DNA from: Bradyrhizobium sp. U87765 SZCCT0048 | Lineage (GTDB): Bacteria; Pseudomonadota; Alphaproteobacteria; Rhizobiales; Xanthobacteraceae | Assembly: GCF_018131225.1 (NCBI RefSeq) | Contig: NZ_JAFCMM010000007.1 | Span: forward strand, 236,068-300,067 | Length of the DNA stretch: 64,000 nucleotides | Reading direction: 5' to 3' | Shown here: piece by piece, positions 42,485 to 60,490 of the stretch | Position numbering within the stretch: position 1 is the first letter of the stretch | Layout of the letters: each line of letters begins with the position of its first letter | Translations under genes and position numbers: made by a program | Notes under the pieces: generated by a model | The model's input: only the letters and a program-made list of their open reading frames with translations | Databases searched by the model: none | What the model was told of the DNA's origin: nothing

Positions 42485-42885
42485 TGCGTATCTTACGTAT
42501 CTGAAGGCGATCGCGGCGGTTTCGGGCGGGGTCTGGAACTGGCGCAAAGGCCGCCCATATAGGGGCGGAGGCACGAAAATGCGGTCCGCCCGGGGAATCG
42601 GTTAGATTTCGGCGTTGGACGGCGGGAGACGAGCGATTTCGGGCTTTTGTAGTCCGTAACGGCAGGATTTGGACGGGCTGAGCGTGGCTGCGCTCGGCAC
42701 GTCGTTTTGCGTTCAGGGGTCCGGTTTCTGGGATCGGGCGTCGGGATGCAGGGAGTGTGGGCCTGGAATCTTGGAATCCAGGTTGTTCATGCTCCGGTAC
42801 GCAACTTGATTTTCAACCCGGCGCGCGATGCCAGTCGCGCACTGGAAGGGCCGCCACCCGGCAGGCGGCGAAATGAGAGGCCACG

Positions 42886-47004
<4,119 letters not shown>

Positions 47005-47154
47005 TCCATTGCGTCCCTCCCGCACGCGGGAGGGATTCCCGGACCGGGGCCGCGGCACGCCGGCCTCGCTCCGGTCTCCCCTTCAGCGGGGTGAGAAGCG
47101 ACATTCGGAAAACGACCTGACGGCGGCTGCGGCCCGACGGTCGAGGAGAAGACG

Positions 47155-51363
<4,209 letters not shown>

Positions 51364-51384
51364 CAAGGAAGATACAGCTCAGCG

Positions 51385-51412
51385 AAAAGGCCGGCGTCAG
51401 CCGGCCTTTTTG
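51385..51412 (+). terminator. Intrinsic terminator after rpoC
   Basis: 11-base stem AAAAGGCCGGC / GCCGGCCTTTT with loop GTCA; a second T-rich stretch follows at 51415-51420. Confidence 0.9.
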
Positions 51413-51551
51413 CGATTTTTGGCAGGTTCCCAGGGCCAAATCGTCGTTTGTTCATCTTCCTTTCATATGGAAAAGTGCTTTGCTTGGGGCAACTTAGGAC
51501 AACTGGACCACTCGGCACCGCCGCTGCCGTCGGCGGGACAACAGGAACACT

Positions 51552-53606
51552 ATGCTCGATCTTGCAATCGTTGGGGGCGGGCCGGGCGGCCTGATGAGCG
51601 CCTGGTATCTGAAGAAGAAACTCGGAAGCCTCTGCCGCATCACCCTGTTCGAAGCCACCGACCGTCTCGGCGGCAAGATTGTCACGCGTACCTTCGACAG
51701 CGCGCCGGCGATGTACGAGGCGGGCGTCGCCGAGATCTATGACTACTCGATGACGGGCCCGGATCCGCTGCGCGAGCTGATCCAGCATTTCGGCCTCCAG
51801 ACCATCCCGATGGATGCGGCGCAGGTGATGCTCGACGGCGAACTGCTCGACGATGTCGACGGCATGCGCCGCAAGTACGGCAACAAGACCGCCGACGCCA
51901 TCGAGGCGTTCCGCAAGCTGTGCGCCGAGGAGATCTCGCCGATCGAGTATTACGAGGGCATCGGCGCCCACGACAACGAACATCCCTGGGCCAGCATCAC
52001 CGCCGAGCAACTGCTCGATGCCAAGGTCAAGGATCCCATCGCCAAGCGCTTCTTCAAGGTGATGGCGCGCTCTGACCTCGCGACCGAGAGCCACAACACC
52101 AACGGCCTCAACGCGCTCAAGAACTACGTGATGGACGTCGACGGCTACATCGGCCTGTACTCGATCCAGAACGGCAACGAGCAGCTGATCAGCGGCCTGC
52201 AGTCGGAGATCGACGCCGAGATCAAGCTCAATCATCGCGTGCTCAAGGTCGGCAAGACCGAGGCCGGCCGCTATCAGCTCAACATGCTGAACGGCAAGTC
52301 GCCGGTGGTGCGCGACTTCGATCTCGTACTGATGTGCCTGCCGCACAACTGGCTGGCGACGGTCAACTGGGAAGGCGAGAAGCTGCGCCAGTCGATGGTC
52401 CGGCATGTCGCCTATTTCGACCGTCCGGCGCATTACCTGCGCGTCTCGATGCTGTTCGACAGCCCGTTCTGGGGCGACAAGATTCCCGGCGCCTGGTTCA
52501 TGTCCGAGGCGTTCGGCGGCTGCTGCGTCTATGTCGAAGGCGCCCGCCACGACGTCGGTCGCCATGGCGTGCTGAACTGGCTGATCGCGGGTTCTGACGC
52601 GCTCGCCTATGTCGGCCTGCGCGACGACCAGCTGATCGACGTCGCGCTCAAGACACTGCCGGCGTCGCTCGGCGACGCCCGCAAGCATTTCGTCGAGGGC
52701 AAGATCCATCGCTGGCTGTCGTCGGTGAACGCGATTCCCGGCGGCCTGCCGGTGCGCGACGTGCTCACCAACCACCGGCCCGAGCCGGTCGAGCATCCCG
52801 GCCTCGTGCTCGTCGGCGACTACCTGTTCGATTCGACGCTGAACGGCCTGCTCGATTCGTCCGACGCCGCCACCGACATCATTCTCACCGAAATGATGAA
52901 GCTGCGCTATGCGCGCGGCGAGGGCGGGCACACGGTCTCCGACAAGATCGACCGCAGCTACTTCGACAACTACCGTGGCGTCGGCCCCTACCACGAGGTC
53001 TGGAGCCAGTTCAGCGATCCGTCCTATCTCACCGAGCTGATCAAGCTGGTGTGGGGCCGGGTCCGGGGCTACCGGCTGCTGATCGCCGGTTCGGCCAGCG
53101 GCGAGCTGGTCGGCGCGCTGCGCGACCGTGGCATCGACGCCTTCGGCATCGAGAACAACCGCGCCATCCATGCCCGCACGCCGAAGGCGCTGCGCAAGTA
53201 CAACAAGCTGGGATCGATCACGGACATGCCGTTCCGCAACGGCGAGTTCGATTTCATCTACGAGACATGCCTGTGTCATGTTCCCGAAAAACAGGTGACC
53301 AAGGCCATCCGCGAGCTCAACCGCGTCGTCAAGACCGGGCTGCTGTTCGCGTCCGTGACCAGCGACATGCCGCCGGCGCTGATCGACAGGTATGACCTGC
53401 TGCGCGGGGTCAAGAAGCTCGCGACCTGGTGGGAATGGTCGGAACTGTTCTTCGGCAACGGCTTCGACCTGTCCATGAACCGTCGCGACGCCATCGATGC
53501 GGTCTGGGCGGCGACGCTCGCCGCCGGCAAGGGGCCGGGCAACTGGTACATCGACGCCGACAGCCTGCGCTATTCGTTCTTTGACAAGGTCGCCGCCGAC
53601 GATTAA
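51552..53606 (+). CDS. Fusion of FAD-dependent amine-oxidase-like domain and SAM methyltransferase
   Basis: Protein of 684 residues with two enzyme domains. Residues 1 to about 455 form a flavoprotein: LDLAIVGGGPGGLMSAWYL at the N-terminus (dinucleotide motif), the second FAD element FEATDRLGGKI, and the C-terminal FAD motif LVLVGDYLFDSTLNG, as in flavin amine oxidases and carotene-desaturase-like enzymes. After a linker, residues about 490-684 form a class I methyltransferase with motif I LLIAGSASGELVGAL and the acidic strand end FGIENN. Both cofactor sites appear intact. I do not recognise the combined architecture; tandem oxidation and methylation of one small molecule is a possibility. 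Confidence 0.75.
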   Translation: MLDLAIVGGGPGGLMSAWYLKKKLGSLCRITLFEATDRLGGKIVTRTFDSAPAMYEAGVAEIYDYSMTGPDPLRELIQHFGLQTIPMDAAQVMLDGELLDDVDGMRRKYGNKTADAIEAFRKLCAEEISPIEYYEGIGAHDNEHPWASITAEQLLDAKVKDPIAKRFFKVMARSDLATESHNTNGLNALKNYVMDVDGYIGLYSIQNGNEQLISGLQSEIDAEIKLNHRVLKVGKTEAGRYQLNMLNGKSPVVRDFDLVLMCLPHNWLATVNWEGEKLRQSMVRHVAYFDRPAHYLRVSMLFDSPFWGDKIPGAWFMSEAFGGCCVYVEGARHDVGRHGVLNWLIAGSDALAYVGLRDDQLIDVALKTLPASLGDARKHFVEGKIHRWLSSVNAIPGGLPVRDVLTNHRPEPVEHPGLVLVGDYLFDSTLNGLLDSSDAATDIILTEMMKLRYARGEGGHTVSDKIDRSYFDNYRGVGPYHEVWSQFSDPSYLTELIKLVWGRVRGYRLLIAGSASGELVGALRDRGIDAFGIENNRAIHARTPKALRKYNKLGSITDMPFRNGEFDFIYETCLCHVPEKQVTKAIRELNRVVKTGLLFASVTSDMPPALIDRYDLLRGVKKLATWWEWSELFFGNGFDLSMNRRDAIDAVWAATLAAGKGPGNWYIDADSLRYSFFDKVAADD

Positions 53607-53664
53607 GCGCTTGGGCGGGGATGCGGCGCAACGACCGCGCGCCGCCCAGCGATGATCAGGGTCC

Positions 53665-55650
53665 ATGGTGTCGAAGCCCGTAGCCGAGGAATCCACCGCG
53701 CCAGCCGCCGTCACCGAAGGCCCTGCGCCCGAGGCCCCGACGACGGCCGGCCACGACGCCGACGATGGCGCCCCCCCGCTGCCGCCACCGCCGCCGATCG
53801 ATGACGACGAAGACGACGAGGATCTCGTCGCGTTTACCGCTCGCGAGGCCGCGGGCGCGTTCGCAACCCTCTACAGCTTCACCCGGCCGTTCCTGCGCAA
53901 CTACCGCAAGGGCATTACCTTCGTCGGCATCGGCCTGCTGATCGAGACGCTGTTCAACGTCATCATGCCGCTCAGCCTGAAGTACCTCATCGACGAGGCG
54001 CTCGGCGAGGAGGACTTCAAGGCGCTGGTGATCATCCTGTCGGTGCTGGCGGTGGCCGGCGTCGTGACGTCGCTGGTGGCGGTCTGGTACGAGCTGTGGG
54101 ACGCCAAGACGACGGCCTCGGTGATCTCCGACGTGCGGACCCGGATGTTCGAGCACGTCCAGAACCTGCCGGCGTCGTTCTTCGCGCGCATCAAGCGCGG
54201 CGAGATCCTGTCGCGTTTCTCGGTCGACATGGCGGCCTACGAGAGCGCCATCAAGCACCTGGCCAACAGCGCGCTGCTGCCGCTGTTCGAACTGTTCGCT
54301 GGCATCCTGCTGATGCTGTGGCTCAACTGGCAGCTCGCCGCGGTGGCGCTGCTGGTGTTCCCGATCACGCTGATCGGGCCGCGCATCCTCACCCCCAAGG
54401 CGGTGCAGGCCAACTACGACCAGAAGGTCAACGAGGCGGCGATCCTCGGCGTGGTGCAGGAGAACGTCGCCGCCCAGGCGGTGGTGAAGGCGTTCGGGCT
54501 GCAGCGGCGGTCGCTCGGCTGGTTCGGTTCCCGTAACCGCGATGCCCGCAAGACCATGGCCAAGGCCACCTTCCTTTCCAGCATGGTGGAGCGCACGGTC
54601 ACCATCGCCGTTCTGCTGCTGCATCTCGTGGTGCTGGCGATCGGCGCCTATCTCGCCACCAATGGCCAGATCACGGTCGGCACCTTCGTCACCTTCGAGA
54701 GTGCGTTCTGGGAGATCTCCTACAATATCGCCCACCTCATGCACTTCATCCCGGTGGCGATCTCGTCGGCCGCGGCCGTGCAGCACATGCAGGAGATCCT
54801 GGACGAGCCGCAGCGCGGCGCCGACCGCCAGGGCGCCCCCGACCTGCCGCGCATCACCAACGACATCACCTTCGAGCGGGTGAGTTTCACCTACGAGAAC
54901 AGCGACAAACCGGTGCTCGACGGCCTGACGCTGAAGCTAAATGTCGGCAAGAGCATTGCCGTCGTCGGTCCGAGTGGCTCGGGCAAGAGCACGCTGCTGA
55001 ACCTCATTCTGCGGCTCTATGTGCCCGACGAGGGCAGGGTGACGATCGACGGGGTCGACATCCGCCGGGTCACCCGCGACTCGCTGCGCAGCAGCATGGC
55101 CGTGGTGTTCCAGGAGAACATGCTGTTCAACATGTCGCTGATGGAGAACATCCGTCTCGGCAAGGAGGGGGCGTCCGACGCCGAGGTGATCGAGGCCGCG
55201 AAGAAGGCCGAGATCCACAGCCACATCATGAGCCTGCCCGCGGGCTATGACACCATCGTGGGCGAGCGCGGCGACACGCTGTCCGGCGGCCAGCGCCAGC
55301 GCATCGCGATCGCCCGCGCCATCGTCCGCAATCCCTCCGTGCTGCTGCTCGATGAAGCGACCTCGGCGCTCGACCAGACCACCGAGGCGGCGATCAACCG
55401 CACGCTGCTCAACCTCGCCCGCGGCCGCACCATGATCTTCTCCACCCACCGCCTGACGTCCGTGGTGGAGATGGACGAGATTATCGTCATCGACGGCGGC
55501 CGCGCCGTCGAACGCGGCAGCCACGAGGAGCTGCTGGCGCTCGACGGCATGTACCGCAAGCTGTGGGACGACCAGTCCCATACCCCTCATCACGCCGCCG
55601 ATGCGGACGACGAAGACGAGGATGACGACGACGAGGACGACGAGGATTGA
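53665..55650 (+). CDS. ABC transporter, fused permease and ATP-binding subunit, with acidic termini
   Basis: Half-size exporter of 661 residues. An N-terminal cytosolic stretch rich in Pro and Asp/Glu precedes six membrane helices (ITFVGIGLLIETLFNV, LVIILSVLAVAGVVTSLVAV and others), then the nucleotide-binding domain: Walker A GPSGSGKST near 433, LSGGQRQRIAIARA near 538, Walker B VLLLDEATSALDQ near 558 and the switch His in FSTHRLTS. The last 20 or so residues are nearly all Asp/Glu, which is unusual. It starts 59 bases after the fusion gene and is probably co-transcribed, so it may export that enzyme's product. Confidence 0.88.
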   Translation: MVSKPVAEESTAPAAVTEGPAPEAPTTAGHDADDGAPPLPPPPPIDDDEDDEDLVAFTAREAAGAFATLYSFTRPFLRNYRKGITFVGIGLLIETLFNVIMPLSLKYLIDEALGEEDFKALVIILSVLAVAGVVTSLVAVWYELWDAKTTASVISDVRTRMFEHVQNLPASFFARIKRGEILSRFSVDMAAYESAIKHLANSALLPLFELFAGILLMLWLNWQLAAVALLVFPITLIGPRILTPKAVQANYDQKVNEAAILGVVQENVAAQAVVKAFGLQRRSLGWFGSRNRDARKTMAKATFLSSMVERTVTIAVLLLHLVVLAIGAYLATNGQITVGTFVTFESAFWEISYNIAHLMHFIPVAISSAAAVQHMQEILDEPQRGADRQGAPDLPRITNDITFERVSFTYENSDKPVLDGLTLKLNVGKSIAVVGPSGSGKSTLLNLILRLYVPDEGRVTIDGVDIRRVTRDSLRSSMAVVFQENMLFNMSLMENIRLGKEGASDAEVIEAAKKAEIHSHIMSLPAGYDTIVGERGDTLSGGQRQRIAIARAIVRNPSVLLLDEATSALDQTTEAAINRTLLNLARGRTMIFSTHRLTSVVEMDEIIVIDGGRAVERGSHEELLALDGMYRKLWDDQSHTPHHAADADDEDEDDDDEDDED

Positions 55651-55701
55651 GCCGCGCTGTGGCCTCCGCCCGGCCGGGCAGAGGCCTCGTTGCGGCGATC
55701 G

Positions 55702-57075
55702 TCAGGTGAACGAGTAGTTCAGCAGCAGCTTGACGTTGGCGAAGCCGCTGGTGGTGGCGTTGCCGAGATCGGTCGCGCCCGACACCTTGCTGATCTCGCC
55801 GGTCACGCCGTTGTAGGTGATCGGCACGATCGCGGCATATTTGCTGGTCGTGGTGAAGCTGTTGACCACGTTGCCGCCGATGAAGACCCGGCCGTAGGTC
55901 GTGTCGGCCTGGTAGAAGCCGATGCCGCCGGCGCAGTTCTTGATGGTGTTGTTCATCGCCTGCGCCGAGATCTTCTGCGTCCCCAGCGAGCCGTTGTTGG
56001 TGGGATAGACGACGATGCCCCAGTCGGAACAGCCGTCGACAATGTTGCCGTTGACGACGACGTCGGCCTCCGCCCAGATGCCGGTGCCCCAGGTCTGATA
56101 GCCCGGGAACGAGTTGTTGCTGCAGCCGTAGACTTGGTTGCCGGTGACGATGGTTTCGCGGGCGCCGTTGTTGGAATTGGAGATGCTGATGCCGGCGCCG
56201 GCGGTGTCGACGATGTTGCTGGAGACGATGCCGCCGAAGAACGGCGTGTTGGACGCCGCGGCCTCGATCCGGATCGCCATTTCGCTGCTGCTGTAGCACT
56301 GGTTGCCGGTGATTTCCGCGTAGCTCGAGCCGTTGAAGCGGATCGCGGAGAACGCCGACGAGTAGATCATGTTGCCCTGGACCTTGACGAAGTCCGCGAG
56401 GTACACGATCACCCCGTTGCCGTACGGGCCGGTGCCGCCGTCATTGGCGCTGGTGAAGCCGATCAGGTTGTTGCTGACGATGCTCTGGTCGCCGCTCGCC
56501 GAACTGCGCTGGATATAGACGCCGTTGTTGCCGGCGTAGAGAATGCGGTTGCTGTCGATCAGCATGCCGCCGTTGTTGCAGTCGACGGAGTAGACGCCGA
56601 ATTCGGCCGGCTGCGACACCGTGCAGTCCTTGATGACGCCGCTGCTCTGGTCGAGATAGACGCCGTGATGTCCGGACTGCAGCAGCGAGCAGCGCTCGAT
56701 CGCGATCCCCGCGATATTGGTCACGGAGATCAGCGCGGGATTGGTGAGCCCCGCGGGATAGGACTGGAACTGGCCGGTCACGGTGATGTCATGCAGGTAG
56801 ACCGGGCCGAAGCTCGCGCCCGAGCCGGCGGGGGCGATGTTGATCGTCGGCGAGCGCTGGTAGCCCTGGATCACCGCGTTGCCCGCCGCCGAGTAGATCT
56901 CGATGGGAGCGGTGATGTTGACCGTGGTGATGCTGTAGCTTCCTGGCGGAATGAACAGCGGCAGGCCCTGCGTCTGCGCCGCGTTGATCGCGGCCTGGAA
57001 GTGGGCGGTCTGGTCGGCGGCGGTGCCGGCGACCATGCCGTAGTCGGCGCCGTTCAGGCTCGTAACCGTGGGCAT
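55702..57075 (-). CDS. Right-handed parallel beta-helix repeat protein
   Basis: Protein of 457 residues built of Asn/Gly/Val-rich coils typical of pectate-lyase-like beta-helices: NRILYAGNNGVYIQR, GNGVIVYLADFVKVQGNMIY, YAEITGNQCYSS. The pattern strongly recalls the alphaproteobacterial repeat protein family TIGR03808, normally carried out by a twin-arginine signal. Here the protein starts MPTVTSLNGADYG without any signal peptide. The N-terminal FQAAINAAQTQGLPLFIPPG is the usual first coil of tailspike/pectate-lyase folds. Enzymatic activity unknown. The ABC gene ends 51 bases away, converging. Confidence 0.75.
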   Translation of the reverse strand: MPTVTSLNGADYGMVAGTAADQTAHFQAAINAAQTQGLPLFIPPGSYSITTVNITAPIEIYSAAGNAVIQGYQRSPTINIAPAGSGASFGPVYLHDITVTGQFQSYPAGLTNPALISVTNIAGIAIERCSLLQSGHHGVYLDQSSGVIKDCTVSQPAEFGVYSVDCNNGGMLIDSNRILYAGNNGVYIQRSSASGDQSIVSNNLIGFTSANDGGTGPYGNGVIVYLADFVKVQGNMIYSSAFSAIRFNGSSYAEITGNQCYSSSEMAIRIEAAASNTPFFGGIVSSNIVDTAGAGISISNSNNGARETIVTGNQVYGCSNNSFPGYQTWGTGIWAEADVVVNGNIVDGCSDWGIVVYPTNNGSLGTQKISAQAMNNTIKNCAGGIGFYQADTTYGRVFIGGNVVNSFTTTSKYAAIVPITYNGVTGEISKVSGATDLGNATTSGFANVKLLLNYSFT

Positions 57076-57103
57076 TGTGCTCTTTCCCTTCAGCGTGATG
57101 GAG

Positions 57104-57145
57104 TGTTGCGTGCTCGCGCTGCGTTTGAATCGCGGGCACGCAACA
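57104..57145. promoter_or_regulatory. 10-base inverted repeat upstream of the beta-helix gene
   Basis: TGTTGCGTGC at 57104-57113 and GCACGCAACA at 57136-57145, 22 bases apart, 29 bases before the beta-helix start codon. Could be an operator or a leader hairpin. Confidence 0.4.
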
Positions 57146-57327
57146 GCACACCATCAAATCGTGTCGGAGCGGCACGTCGTCGCTGGTGGGAGTCGGGGGA
57201 AGCGGGGGAAACGCACGCTTTGAGCACGCGCGTCGCGGCGCGCATGGGCGCGTCGCGATGCCATCGATCGCTGATTTTCGGAAGCAGACGCGTGGTGCGG
57301 GCGCTGTGAACAGCTCCGCCGGCGTGC

Positions 57328-58503
57328 TCAGACGCCGGGGCGCTGCTGCAGCGGCTGTGCCGCGAGGAGCGAGCGCAGTTCGCGCAGGCCGCCGATGCCG
57401 GCGCGCGCCAGGAAGCGCACCCAGCGCCGCAGATGCCAGACGAAGCCGTTCTCGATCGAGATCGCGCGCAACTGGTAGGCGAACGTGCTCGAGGCGGCGT
57501 CGCAGGCCTGCTTGACCGGATCGTCGTAGAACTGGCCGATCTTGGCCGCGTCCATGCCGTTGCTCGCGAGCCATTTCGGGATGTGGACGTTGCACAGCTG
57601 CTCGACGTCGGTGAATACCTTGCGCGTGCCGGTGCCGGCCGCGGGGCAGGACGTCGCGAACGCGTCGCCGACCAGCACGATGCCGGCCTGGCGATGGCCC
57701 TGCGTGACGTAGAGGTCTGCGGGCCGAATTCGGATCGGGCCGTCGACCACGACGTCGCCGGTCAGCTTGCGCAGGTTGGGCATCAGCTGATGCAGCGCCT
57801 GCTCGGGGGCATGGCGCATCTCGCGCAGCCACGGATCGTCCATGGTGCGATAGACCATGAGATTGGCGCGCATCGTGTCGCGGATCGGAAACAGCGTCAG
57901 GTAGGCCATCCGCGCGGCCGTGCTCTCGCCGTAATACGTCAGCGATCCGAACGGGAACGGCTGGCCGTCGCGCCGCCGCAGGTCGAAGCCCACGGTGATG
58001 GAGTGGCACGGGCTCGTCACCACGCGCTCGATGCCGAGCTGGTGGCGCAGTCCGACGTTGAGGCCGTTGGCGAGCACGACGAGGCGTGCGGTGACCGTGT
58101 CGCCGTTCGACAGCGTGACCTGCTGCGTGTCGTCGGAGGTCGAGATCGCGGTCGCCTTGGCGGCGACAAAGGTGACGGTGGAGGGGACGGCGCCACGCGC
58201 CGCCTGCACCAGCGTCTCATAGGCGAAGCCGTACTGGTCGCCACGACGGCGATCGATCAGGCGTCCGAGGCGCGCGATCCAGACCTGGCGATCGTAGGTC
58301 ATCGCCGGCATCACATCATCGATCAGGCCTATGCGTCGCAGGGTGTCGAGCTGCGGGCCGTCGATCTTTTCGCAACGGAAGTCCTGCGGATAGACGGTGT
58401 GGGGATCGATCAGCGCCGTCTTCACGCCGGCGCGGCCGAGCATCGCCGCGGCCGTCGATCCGGCAAGTCCGCCTCCGATAATGGCAACGTCGACCTGGTG
58501 CAT
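57328..58503 (-). CDS. FAD-dependent monooxygenase-like oxidoreductase
   Basis: Group A flavin monooxygenase/geranylgeranyl-reductase-like flavoprotein of 391 residues. ATG 58503 starts MHQVDVAIIGGGLAGSTAA with the dinucleotide motif at once; the NADPH/FAD block is VLVGDAFATSCPAAGTG. The C-terminus is hydrophilic. Likely action: hydroxylation or reduction of a lipophilic or aromatic small molecule. It reads away from the divergent ATP-grasp gene across a 491-base gap. Confidence 0.8.
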   Translation of the reverse strand: MHQVDVAIIGGGLAGSTAAAMLGRAGVKTALIDPHTVYPQDFRCEKIDGPQLDTLRRIGLIDDVMPAMTYDRQVWIARLGRLIDRRRGDQYGFAYETLVQAARGAVPSTVTFVAAKATAISTSDDTQQVTLSNGDTVTARLVVLANGLNVGLRHQLGIERVVTSPCHSITVGFDLRRRDGQPFPFGSLTYYGESTAARMAYLTLFPIRDTMRANLMVYRTMDDPWLREMRHAPEQALHQLMPNLRKLTGDVVVDGPIRIRPADLYVTQGHRQAGIVLVGDAFATSCPAAGTGTRKVFTDVEQLCNVHIPKWLASNGMDAAKIGQFYDDPVKQACDAASSTFAYQLRAISIENGFVWHLRRWVRFLARAGIGGLRELRSLLAAQPLQQRPGV

Positions 58504-58994
58504 GATGATCTCGCTTGTTGACGTTAGCATTGCTGCAAACCAGCGAATGAAGATTGAAGGATGTGGGTTAATGTCCCGGCTGATCCATTTCGGAGCAGAA
58601 GTGTTTCGGAATATTGCTGTCGTCGCATTTTGAGCCGCTCGTTCCGGATCGGGCCGTGTCTGGAGAGCGACTTTTCACGATCCGTGCCAACGGCATGGTG
58701 TCAGTGCGCGGGCGCGGCGGGCGCAGGCGGCATGTTTCGGTTCATGTCCGGAGCGCAGACGTCACGTAAACGAATTGGCCGGTAATGTCGTCCCGTTGTG
58801 GTGCGGGCGAAGCCTGACACCCTCGCTGGTTTGAGGCAGCGCAATGCCGGCGGTCGCCTCGGCACGATGATGGCGCGACCGTCGTTGTCGTCACGCCGCA
58901 GGTCAGGTGGACAACGGCCGATTGCGCAGGAGATGACGATCAACCTTTTGCTGCGGTCGGGCCCGGGCAAAGGTGTTGGAGAGCGGGGCTTTTG
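58504..58994. other. Gap between divergent flavin monooxygenase and ATP-grasp genes
   Basis: 491 bases with no supported gene in any frame. It must hold both divergent promoters. I found no convincing sigma-70 pair or palindrome, only moderately AT-rich stretches near 58530-58570 and 58615. Confidence 0.5.
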
Positions 58995-60230
58995 ATGAAC
59001 GCGACGGCGGGACGATCTGGAGAAGCGGCTGCCAGCGGTGTCGTGCTGCTGGGCGGCGCCCATGGGGCGCTGTCCGCTGCGCGCAGCTTTGGCCGTCTCG
59101 ATATCCCGGTGGCCTATGTCACCGACGATCATCCGCTGCCGGGCTTCTCCCGCTACGTCGATGCCAGCTTCACATGGCCGGGTGCGACGTCGCCGGGGGC
59201 CGTGGACTGGCTGATCGATTTTGCCGCCACCCACCGCCTGCAGGGCTGGCTGCTGATCCCGTGCGCCGACGGCGACGTCAAATGCGTCGCGGAAAATCTC
59301 GCGCTGCTGCGCGGTGTATTCCGCATCATCAGTGCTGACTGGCAGGCGCTGCAGCAGGTCTGCGACAAGCAGCGCCTCGCGGCCACGGCGCTGGAAGCCG
59401 GCGTCGCCTGTCCGCGAAACTATGTCATCCGCTCGGCCGAAGCCGTCGCGCGCACCGAGATCGATTTTCCTGTGGTGCTGAAGCCGGCGACGCGCATGGA
59501 GCGCAATGCCTTCACCGCCGCCAAGGCGTGGCGCGCCGACAGCCGCGAAGAGCTGATCGCGCTCCATGCGCGGGCGAGCGCGGAGGTCGGGGGCGAAGAC
59601 GTCGTGGTTCAGGAGCTGGTCCCCGGCGGCGGGGAGGCGCAATTCTCCTATGCCGGGTTGTGGCATGGCAATCGCCCGGTCGCGGACATGACCGCGCGGC
59701 GGACGCGCCAGTATCCCGTCGAGTTCAGCATGAACAGCACCTTCGTGGAGGTGGTCGACAACGCCGCGGTGCGCGACGCGGGCCGCCGGCTGCTGTCGGC
59801 GATCGGCTTCGAGGGACTGGTGGAGGTCGAGTTCAAGTACGATGCCCGCAGCGGGAGCTACAAGGTGCTCGACGTCAATCCGCGGCCCTGGTCGTGGTTC
59901 GGGCTGTGTGCGGCGGCCGGGCTCGATCTCGCGGTCCTGATGCGGGAGGTGGCGCTCGGGAGCGTCGTAGCCCCCGCGGCGGCCGAGCCGGGCTGGGCCT
60001 GGATGCAGGCGTCGCGCGACGTCGTGGCGGCTGGTCAGCTGATCTGGCGCGGGGATCTTCGATTCGCCGATTACATCGCCGGGTCCCGCCAACAGCTCAC
60101 CTATGCGGCCTTCGCCTGGGATGATCCGATTCCCGGCCTCATGGAGGTTCCGCTGACGGTCTACCGGGTGCTGTCGCGCCTGCTGCCCGAATGGGCGACC
60201 ACGGCCATGCCGAATCGAGGCAGGGCATAA
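58995..60230 (+). CDS. ATP-grasp family carboxylate ligase
   Basis: Protein of 411 residues of the ATP-grasp superfamily, which joins a carboxylate to an amine or thiol through an acyl phosphate. N-terminal Rossmann-like part GVVLLGGAHGALSAARSFGR; ATP-binding strand DFPVVLKPATRMERN; VVVQELVPGGGEAQFSYAG; and the metal-binding end VEVEFKYDAR then LDVNPRPWSWFG. ATG 58995 is used rather than the TTG just before it; GGAG lies upstream. It resembles carbamoyl-phosphate-synthetase-like ligases of surface-polysaccharide or peptide clusters; substrate unknown. Confidence 0.82.
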   Translation: MNATAGRSGEAAASGVVLLGGAHGALSAARSFGRLDIPVAYVTDDHPLPGFSRYVDASFTWPGATSPGAVDWLIDFAATHRLQGWLLIPCADGDVKCVAENLALLRGVFRIISADWQALQQVCDKQRLAATALEAGVACPRNYVIRSAEAVARTEIDFPVVLKPATRMERNAFTAAKAWRADSREELIALHARASAEVGGEDVVVQELVPGGGEAQFSYAGLWHGNRPVADMTARRTRQYPVEFSMNSTFVEVVDNAAVRDAGRRLLSAIGFEGLVEVEFKYDARSGSYKVLDVNPRPWSWFGLCAAAGLDLAVLMREVALGSVVAPAAAEPGWAWMQASRDVVAAGQLIWRGDLRFADYIAGSRQQLTYAAFAWDDPIPGLMEVPLTVYRVLSRLLPEWATTAMPNRGRA

Positions 60231-60461
60231 CTGGCTATTGGTATTTTTATACCGATATCGGCGCGGGTTCCATGCTATGGAGGGCTCCCGGCGGGCGGGA
60301 GGGTGCGGGCAGGGCCGGCAAACTGTCGTCCTGGCGATGGGATAGGGGTCACAGAATCGTTGTCTGCGATTCCCTCGCGATGCAGCAGATGAGTGGCTTC
60401 GCGATGCGGCAAGGTGCAAGAAGTGCCTCTGCGACGCGTGTTTCTTCAATCGTGTTTGGTC

Positions 60462-60490
60462 TTGACTTGCCGACGCTCGGCCGGTAGAAC
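60462..60490 (+). promoter_or_regulatory. Sigma-70 promoter of the rpsL-rpsG-fusA-tuf operon
   Basis: TTGACT at 60462-60467, exactly 17 bases, TAGAAC at 60485-60490: the best housekeeping promoter in the window. It leaves a leader of about 420 bases before rpsL. The 60231-60919 gap otherwise has no gene. Confidence 0.75.
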
